DNA from: Helicobacter equorum
GTDB taxonomy: Bacteria > Campylobacterota > Campylobacteria > Campylobacterales > Helicobacteraceae
Direction: 5' to 3'
Assembly (NCBI RefSeq): GCF_900198655.1
Contig: NZ_FZPO01000048.1
Span: 1-63,918 of the forward strand
DNA: 63,918 bases
This document shows positions 58,308 through 63,918 of this stretch, one piece after another (position 1 is the stretch's first letter; the number at the start of each line of letters is the position of its first letter). The notes under the pieces were generated by a model. That model saw only the letters and a program-made list of their open reading frames with translations, made no database searches and was not told where the DNA came from. A program made the translations under genes and the position numbers.

Positions 58308-59552
58308 ATGAAAATTGTAAAATATTGGCTATCTTGGATAATACTTGGTATTATATTTATACCTATAGTGCTAAAGCTTGCGGGTGTGATAGAGAGAAAT
58401 CTTGGGATACAAATCGTGCCATTTGCATGGATTGGGCTATATTGGTTTGTCTTTTTTGTGATGATGAGCATCAAAGCACTCAAAGACTCCAAGAAAAAAC
58501 TTGTCTATGCCTATGTAAGTGTGCTACCATTGTGTTTAAGCATTGGGGAAATGTGGGGTTATATAAAAACACTACAATCTCTACCAACACAATGTCACAT
58601 ACAAAGTTCTGGCACTTATATAAGTGATTACTTTACATCTGATCACATCACAGGTTATAAAGCAATTTCTGATACACGTGCGACTTCTATCAAAACAAAT
58701 GATAAAGATTTAATCTATAATGTGACATACACAACTAACGATTTTGGCTATCGAAAAACACCAAATTCTAACTTAGATTCGACACATTGTCTCATTTTTT
58801 TTGGTGATAGCTTTACCATTGGTGAAGGATTAAATGACGACCAAACATTGCCCTACTTTTTAAATCAAGATCTAAATTTTAAAGTTTTTAATTTTGGATT
58901 TCATGGATATGGCAACCATCAGGCTTTAGCTTTATTAAAAAATGGGGAAGTGATGCGCATTACACGAGATTGTAAGGATTATACTATTTTTTATGAAAGC
59001 ATACCTGGACATATCAGAAGAGCAAATGGTTTTAGTGATTGGGAAGACCTGAATGCACCAAGGTTTCAATTGGGAAATACGCTCACTTGGACAAATGAAC
59101 ACAAAACATTTTGGACCAAAATTCATAATAAAATTTTTACAATACTAAAAAATAAAAGTTATCTTTTTAAGATCTTGCTCCCAAGATATACATACAATAA
59201 ACAATATAATGAACTTTATTTTGCTATTTTGCAAGAGATGAATTCTTTATTGCAAATGCAATTTCATACAGAACTGCATCTTCTATTATGGGATGCCAAC
59301 AATTTAAGCGATGACACAGAAATTGCAGAATCCCAAGCTATTGTTGAGTGGCTTACTCATCAAGACATTGATACATTTTTAGTTAGTGAGATCTTACCGC
59401 AATACACACATAATCGTTTGCAATATGCACTGCATGCCTGTGATACACACCCAAATGCTTTAGCCAATGAACGCATTGCAAAATTTTTGGCACACAAGAT
59501 TCAAAGTGGAGAGATTACTACACGCCAAGCACACACCAAGGAGATACAATGA
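58308..59552 (+). CDS. Membrane-anchored SGNH/GDSL hydrolase-like protein
   Basis: 414 residues. One or two N-terminal membrane helices (WLSWIILGIIFIPIVLKL; WIGLYWFVFFVMMS) and a further helix, then an SGNH-type domain: the Ser block IFFGDSFTIGEG, NFGFHGYGNHQAL with the Gly and Asn, and DTHPNALANERIA, where Asp and His complete the triad. Likely an esterase or O-acyl hydrolase/transferase acting at the membrane. AAAAAGGAGAG precedes the ATG; it overlaps the next gene (ATGA). It belongs with the carbamoyltransferase. Confidence 0.82.
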   Translation: MKIVKYWLSWIILGIIFIPIVLKLAGVIERNLGIQIVPFAWIGLYWFVFFVMMSIKALKDSKKKLVYAYVSVLPLCLSIGEMWGYIKTLQSLPTQCHIQSSGTYISDYFTSDHITGYKAISDTRATSIKTNDKDLIYNVTYTTNDFGYRKTPNSNLDSTHCLIFFGDSFTIGEGLNDDQTLPYFLNQDLNFKVFNFGFHGYGNHQALALLKNGEVMRITRDCKDYTIFYESIPGHIRRANGFSDWEDLNAPRFQLGNTLTWTNEHKTFWTKIHNKIFTILKNKSYLFKILLPRYTYNKQYNELYFAILQEMNSLLQMQFHTELHLLLWDANNLSDDTEIAESQAIVEWLTHQDIDTFLVSEILPQYTHNRLQYALHACDTHPNALANERIAKFLAHKIQSGEITTRQAHTKEIQ

Positions 59553-59998
59553 CACAAAATTTACACCAATCAAATACACAAACCTTGAAGCATTGTAAAG
59601 CCATAAAATCTCATGAAGTAAGCACAAAGGATCTACGCATATTTCTTGCAATATGGACAGGAATCTTTATGCTCATAGCCATATTCCCACTTTTTAGAGA
59701 TCCTCACACAACCCCTAGATTATGGGCAATTATTGCTTGTATTGTAAGTATTGTGCTTATATGCATACCACGTGTTATTGTGCCCTTTTATAGGCTTTGG
59801 ATTCTTTTAGGTGAAACGATAGGATTTGTGATTTCACGAACTATTTTAGCAATTTTATTTTTTGGGATTTTTACGCCCATAGCATTATTTTTTAGACTCA
59901 TTAAGCGTGATGTTTTGCACCAAAAGCCAGACAAAACAATACAGAGCTATTTTCTACAACGCACACAACAACCACAAAGTATGAAAAATCAATTTTAG
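59549..59998 (+). CDS. SxtJ-like small membrane protein
   Basis: 149 residues with about three to four helices (FLAIWTGIFMLIAIFPLF, RLWAIIACIVSIVLICIP, LLGETIGFVISRTILAILFFGIFTPIALFFRL) and a C-terminal KRDVLHQKPDKTIQSYF. The overall shape matches SxtJ-type proteins that occur beside carbamoyltransferases. No reaction is known; a helper role for the carbamoyltransferase or its lipid-linked substrate is inferred. Starts at ATGA overlap with the hydrolase gene. Confidence 0.78.
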   Translation: MTQNLHQSNTQTLKHCKAIKSHEVSTKDLRIFLAIWTGIFMLIAIFPLFRDPHTTPRLWAIIACIVSIVLICIPRVIVPFYRLWILLGETIGFVISRTILAILFFGIFTPIALFFRLIKRDVLHQKPDKTIQSYFLQRTQQPQSMKNQF

Positions 59999-60008
59999 GA
60001 GCGATACA

Positions 60009-60158
60009 ATGAGTATTATTAAGGAACTTTGGCAATTTTTGAAAGCAAGAAAGAAATTTTGGCTTTTCCCTGTGATTTTGGTGATGGTATTTCTAGGAGT
60101 GCTTATAGTGCTATCACAAGGAAGTGCGGTAGCACCATTTATCTATACGATATTTTAA
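60009..60158 (+). CDS. DUF5989-like 49-residue membrane protein
   Basis: A short gene with AGGAG before its ATG, ten bases after the SxtJ-like gene. The product begins MSIIKELWQFLKARKKFWLF, has one helix (PVILVMVFLGVLIVLSQG) and ends SAVAPFIYTIF. That pattern is typical of the small proteins (DUF5989) seen with carbamoyltransferase/SxtJ pairs. Its last four bases overlap the end of the convergent dctM gene. Function unknown. Confidence 0.85.
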   Translation: MSIIKELWQFLKARKKFWLFPVILVMVFLGVLIVLSQGSAVAPFIYTIF

Positions 60159-61453
60159 TCCACCAGACACAAGGAAATTTGTGGGACATAGGCGACAAGC
60201 ACAAGTCCAAAGACCATAACCCCAAGCCAAGGCAGGATAGAAACAACGACATTCTTGAGATCCATACCTGTAAGCGAACTTGTAACAAAGAGGTTAAGTC
60301 CCACAGGTGGGGTTATCATACCTATTTCCATATTAATCACCATAATGATTCCAAAATGCACAGGATCAATCCCCAAAGACACAGCAATGGGCAACAAAAG
60401 CGGAGTCATAATCATTACAACCGAACTAGGCTCCATAAACTGCCCCATAATAAAAAGCAAGATATTAACCACGATAAGAAATACCCACCAACTCATATTT
60501 TGAGAGATAAGATATTCGGCGATATGATGTGGTATGCGCTCACTTGTAAGAAAATACGCAAATACAACTGCTGATCCAATGATAGCAAAAATCATAGCGG
60601 TAGTAATCGCTGCGTCTAAACACACGCTATATAAATCTTTTAGCTTCAAATCCCTATACACAAAGACAGAAATAATAAACGCATACACCGCCGCTATTGC
60701 GGCAGCTTCTGTAGCTGTAAAGATTCCTCCATAAATCCCACCAATCACAACAACAATAATAAGCAACGCCCAAAAAGCTCGCATAAAATGTTTTACACGC
60801 ACACTTAGGGGTGCAGGTTTTGTGGCTTTGTATCCTAAGCGTTTTGCTCCTATGTAAGTCCAAATCATCATCATAACGCCAATCAAAATACCAGGCACAA
60901 TCCCAGCTTTAAATAAAGCTTCGATAGATACAACAATTTCTTTGCCATCAAGTCCACTAAGTCCGCTTGCCGTTACACCATAGACGATCATCACCACAGA
61001 AGGTGGGATCAAAATCCCCAAACTTCCAGCACTTGTGATAGCTCCTATGGCATAAGATTTAGGGTATCCTGCTTGTTGGATCGCCAAAAACATCACCGAA
61101 CCAATCGCTACCACCGTGGCAGGTGAGCTACCACTCACAGCAGCAAAGATAATACAAGCCAAAATAGCACTCATTGGCAGACCACCGGGTAAATGTCCCA
61201 CCATTGATTTAGCAAAATCTATGATTCTTTGAGCCGCGCTACCCTTACTCAAAAGCGAACCCGCCAAGATAAACATCGGAATAGCCATAAGCGTAGGTTT
61301 AAATGCCGAAATAAAAATTTCTGGAATCCCTGTAATATCGTGCGAGGTAAATACTATCATAGCTACCATAGCACTTATCCCTAAAGACACAGCAATAGGA
61401 ACGCTAAAGAGAATCAATGCAAAAAGGACGATAAATAAAACTACAATACTCAC
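60155..61453 (-). CDS. dctM: TRAP transporter large permease
   Basis: 432 residues with about twelve helices. DctM-type segments are IPMFILAGSLLSKGSAAQRI, GGLPMSAILACIIFAAVSGSSPATVVAIGS, GSLGILIPPSVVMIVYG and a late GMITPPVGLNLFVTSSL. It takes up an organic acid using the sodium gradient together with DctQ and DctP. It starts one base after the dctQ stop. Confidence 0.94.
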   Translation of the reverse strand: MSIVVLFIVLFALILFSVPIAVSLGISAMVAMIVFTSHDITGIPEIFISAFKPTLMAIPMFILAGSLLSKGSAAQRIIDFAKSMVGHLPGGLPMSAILACIIFAAVSGSSPATVVAIGSVMFLAIQQAGYPKSYAIGAITSAGSLGILIPPSVVMIVYGVTASGLSGLDGKEIVVSIEALFKAGIVPGILIGVMMMIWTYIGAKRLGYKATKPAPLSVRVKHFMRAFWALLIIVVVIGGIYGGIFTATEAAAIAAVYAFIISVFVYRDLKLKDLYSVCLDAAITTAMIFAIIGSAVVFAYFLTSERIPHHIAEYLISQNMSWWVFLIVVNILLFIMGQFMEPSSVVMIMTPLLLPIAVSLGIDPVHFGIIMVINMEIGMITPPVGLNLFVTSSLTGMDLKNVVVSILPWLGVMVFGLVLVAYVPQISLCLVD

Positions 61454-61454
61454 A

Positions 61455-62075
61455 TTACTCCTTAATCGCGCTATCGTGGATAATTTCTTCTTGTGTGATT
61501 TTTACTACATCCTTGGCTTCCATCCATGACACCTCATAGATTTTTTCTATCACACGATATGTCGCACCCAAAAATGCCACAGGCAAACATATAAGGAATA
61601 TCCATAAAGGCACATTATGCAATGCTTCTGAATAACGCCCAAGCTCATAGTTAAGCTCACACACAAGATACCCAGCATACGCCATAAATGCCAAAAAACA
61701 CGCACTAAGAATATATGAAATAATCACACAAGCCTTTGCCAACGCAGGTGGAAAACGCTCAACAAGAATCATCACCGATATATGCACTCCCTTACGAAAT
61801 CCATACGCCGCTCCAAAAAGCGCACTCCAGATAAAGCAATATGTCGAAACTTCCTCACCCCACGTTAGTGAATGAATCTCGGAGAAAAAAGTGGCTAAAA
61901 AACGCGTAAAAACATTAATCGCCACTATCAACACACCAGCTACTAGCCCAAAAACTGCAATATTCTTATTAATCCCTACAATAATGGTATCTAAAATCTT
62001 AAAAACTCTATTGACACTCGGACTTAAATGTGCCCATTTAAAGGGCTTTTGCAATAAAAGCAAAAACGACTTCAA
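61455..62075 (-). CDS. dctQ: TRAP transporter small permease
   Basis: 206 residues with four helices, longer than the typical 160-180 because of an N-terminal extension of about 20 residues (a start a little downstream is possible). The SLTWGEEVSTYCFIWSALFGAAYGFRKGVHISV block matches DctQ. It pairs with DctM in the inner membrane. Confidence 0.9.
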   Translation of the reverse strand: MKSFLLLLQKPFKWAHLSPSVNRVFKILDTIIVGINKNIAVFGLVAGVLIVAINVFTRFLATFFSEIHSLTWGEEVSTYCFIWSALFGAAYGFRKGVHISVMILVERFPPALAKACVIISYILSACFLAFMAYAGYLVCELNYELGRYSEALHNVPLWIFLICLPVAFLGATYRVIEKIYEVSWMEAKDVVKITQEEIIHDSAIKE

Positions 62076-62087
62076 ACAAAAACCTTA

Positions 62088-63113
62088 TTATTTTGTCTCG
62101 AGCGTCTTTTGGATCAAATCTTCTCCGATAAGATCATAAAACTTCGGATAAATAGCCACCATCACTTCTTGCCATTGTTTTTTCTGATCATCATCAAGCG
62201 TGTAGATCGTGAATTTATCTGCATTATCTTGTGCGTATTTTTGTAGATTTGCCAAAAGCACTGCCTCATCACGTGCACTTTCTTCACGCTCAAACTTTGT
62301 AGCTTCATCAAGCGCTTGTTTTACCACAGCCTTAAGATCCTCTGGCAACTCATTCCAAAATTTTTCACTCACAATCACAAGATATCCCAAATATCCGTGA
62401 TTAGTCATAGTAACCGATTTTTGCACCTCATAGAATCTAGAATTATAGAGGTTTGAAAGTGGATTTTCTGCACCATCAACCACGCCTGTTTGCAATGCCG
62501 AATACACCTCGCCAAAATTGATATTTTGTGGATTTGCACCAATAGCTTTCATTTGCTCTTCAAGCACTTTAGAGCTCATAATGCGGATTTTTTGCCCTTT
62601 GGCATCGCTTGGCAAAATGATAGGATTTTTGTTTGTGCTAAATTGCTTAAACCCAGCATCCCAATAATCTAGTGCAATAAACCCTTTTTGAGCTATTTTG
62701 TCTTTGAGAATCTGTCCTACTTCACCATCCATCACATTATGCAAATGCTCATTGTCGCGAAAAATAAATGGTACATCCCAGAGATTAAATTCTTTCACAA
62801 TAGGGGTAAATTTCGAAAAGCTTGGCGCTGCCATTTGGATATTGTTGCGTTTAAGCTCTTGAAACACTTTGTCATCATCAACAAGCTGTGCAGAAGGGAA
62901 TACTTCAACCTTAATCTTGCCATTGCTTAACTCCTCTGCTCTCTTAGCAAACAAATCTGCTGCTTTACCCTTTGGGCTACCTGCACTTACCACATGTGCA
63001 AACTTAATCGTATATACTTTCTCGCCATTATTAGATTCTGTTTTAGAATCTCCACATGCTACAAAAAACCCTATGATGCCAACACTCATCAATAAGGCTA
63101 ATATTCTCTTCAT
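62088..63113 (-). CDS. dctP: TRAP transporter substrate-binding protein
   Basis: 341 residues. N-terminus MKRILALLMSVGIIGFFVACG has a lipobox-like FVAC, so it may be a lipoprotein rather than free. The DctP fold shows IKFAHVVSAGSPKGKAA, VEVFPSAQLVDDDKVFQEL, GQKIRIMSSKVLEEQMKAIGANPQ with the substrate Arg, and TGVVDGAENPLSNLY. Substrate is unknown; dicarboxylates are usual for the family. First gene of dctP-Q-M. Confidence 0.92.
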   Translation of the reverse strand: MKRILALLMSVGIIGFFVACGDSKTESNNGEKVYTIKFAHVVSAGSPKGKAADLFAKRAEELSNGKIKVEVFPSAQLVDDDKVFQELKRNNIQMAAPSFSKFTPIVKEFNLWDVPFIFRDNEHLHNVMDGEVGQILKDKIAQKGFIALDYWDAGFKQFSTNKNPIILPSDAKGQKIRIMSSKVLEEQMKAIGANPQNINFGEVYSALQTGVVDGAENPLSNLYNSRFYEVQKSVTMTNHGYLGYLVIVSEKFWNELPEDLKAVVKQALDEATKFEREESARDEAVLLANLQKYAQDNADKFTIYTLDDDQKKQWQEVMVAIYPKFYDLIGEDLIQKTLETK

Positions 63114-63325
63114 ATCTCACTCCTTTAAAACTAGAATATAATTTTTCATTCTAACCCAAAAACCAAAAAAGCTCCATAAAAAACTATAAATGCCTTAAAC
63201 TTGGCAATGTGTATTTTCATTTTTACACAAAGTGATACTTGTGCCACCAAGAATACTCATCTTAATAATACTAAGAAAACTTATGATAAAATTTTTTAAA
63301 AAGCACCATATATAAAGGCACTTCT

Positions 63326-63918
63326 ATGACACAACCAAAACTTCCTATTAGTGTTACGATTCTTGTCAAAAATGCTCAAACGACATTAAAAAAATGTTTA
63401 GATTCTTTGCAAAGCTTTGATGAAATTATTCTTCTTGATAATGATAGCAGTGATACTACACTACAAATAGCACAAGATTTTCAAGCCTCTTATCAGAATC
63501 TAAAAATCTACACAAGCGAATTTATCGGGTTTGGTGCTTTAAAAAATCTTGCAGTAAGCCACACAAGCAATGCGTGGATTTTTAGTATAGATTCTGATGA
63601 AGTGTTAGAATCTAACACATTAGCACTTCTCACACAACTTTTTTCCAAAGATAATCTGCCAACGCCAAATACACTCTTTGCGCTACCACGCAAAAATCTC
63701 TATAATGGCAAATGGATAAAGGCTTGCGGTTGGTATCCAGATTTTGTAACACGAATCTTTCACAAAGAATATACGTGCTTTAATAATAATGTCGTGCATG
63801 AAAGTATCATCGTGCCAAAAGACGCACGATTTATCAAGCTAGATTCTGGACTTACACATTACGCGTTTAGAGACATCACGCATTTGCTTGAAAAACTACA
63901 ACGCTACTCCAGCCTGTG
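63326..63918 (+). CDS. Family 2 glycosyltransferase, cut by the window end
   Basis: At least 197 residues, open at the 3' end. It begins MTQPKLPISVTILVKNAQTT, then CLDSLQSFDEIILLDNDSSD and a later IFSIDSDEVLES with the DxD-like metal site, and WYPDFVTRIFHKE as in LPS-core beta-glucosyltransferases of the WaaE/KdtX kind. It adds a sugar from a nucleotide donor in the cytoplasm. No acceptor can be named. The divergent gene is dctP. Confidence 0.85.
   Translation, partial: MTQPKLPISVTILVKNAQTTLKKCLDSLQSFDEIILLDNDSSDTTLQIAQDFQASYQNLKIYTSEFIGFGALKNLAVSHTSNAWIFSIDSDEVLESNTLALLTQLFSKDNLPTPNTLFALPRKNLYNGKWIKACGWYPDFVTRIFHKEYTCFNNNVVHESIIVPKDARFIKLDSGLTHYAFRDITHLLEKLQRYSSL

Noticed and set aside
60029..60574. 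181-codon plus-strand frame across the dctM end
   Set aside because: Antisense to the convincing DctM and starting inside the DUF5989-like gene; Lys/His/Asn-rich shadow.
1..63918. CRISPR array, insertion sequences, prophage or rRNA genes
   Set aside because: No regularly spaced repeats, transposase, integrase or rRNA sequence were seen on either strand.

Overview
The window looks like a chromosomal segment of a Helicobacter, most likely an enterohepatic-type species (phylum Campylobacterota). The evidence is AT-rich DNA, TATAAT-type -10 boxes without clear -35 boxes, poly-G phase-variation tracts, a PglK/Wzk-type flippase, a Hof-like outer membrane protein, and ribosomal proteins and RpoA whose N-termini look like Helicobacter. 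No plasmid, phage, insertion sequence or CRISPR array was seen.

Layout. (1) 1-16.6 kb, minus strand: one nearly unbroken S10-spc-alpha ribosomal superoperon (rpsJ to rplQ, with secY, map, infA, rpmJ and rpoA). It runs into a lipoprotein gene, nadC and thiL. rpmD and adk are absent. (2) 16.7-23.8 kb: a phase-variable FkbM methyltransferase (OFF as read), dapF, coaE, a glutathionylspermidine-synthase-like ATP-grasp gene, an outer membrane protein, a PCu(A)C copper chaperone, and thiC behind a TPP riboswitch. (3) 23.9-31.9 kb, plus strand: carB, xseB and a tightly packed trpD-C-F-B-A operon lacking trpE and trpG. (4) 31.9-39.9 kb: an exported hypothetical protein, ridA, a tRNA-Pro/His/Arg cluster, a large subtilisin-type autotransporter protease lying between two tRNA-Arg genes, then a fused pabB-pabC and pabA, both with TTG starts. 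(5) 39.9-51.1 kb: an amino-acid (perhaps cystine) ABC importer, a periplasmic beta-propeller protein, mraY-murD-pglK, gpmI, dxr and cdsA. (6) 51.2-56.2 kb: ctpA, purC-purS-purQ, a membrane protein with an SH3-like tail, plsC and tRNA-Ala. (7) 56.3-60.2 kb: a carbamoyltransferase interrupted by a poly-G tract (OFF as read), an SGNH hydrolase, an SxtJ-like protein and a 49-residue DUF5989-like protein, probably a surface-glycan or lipid carbamoylation module. (8) 60.2-63.9 kb: a TRAP transporter (dctP-Q-M) and a truncated family 2 glycosyltransferase.

Three observations stand out. The word AGATTCT/AGAATCT is strongly over-represented in all reading frames and between genes, yet nearly absent from the autotransporter. 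Two surface-modification genes carry poly-G switches, each read exactly one G longer than an in-frame length. The protease gene between tRNA-Arg genes looks imported.
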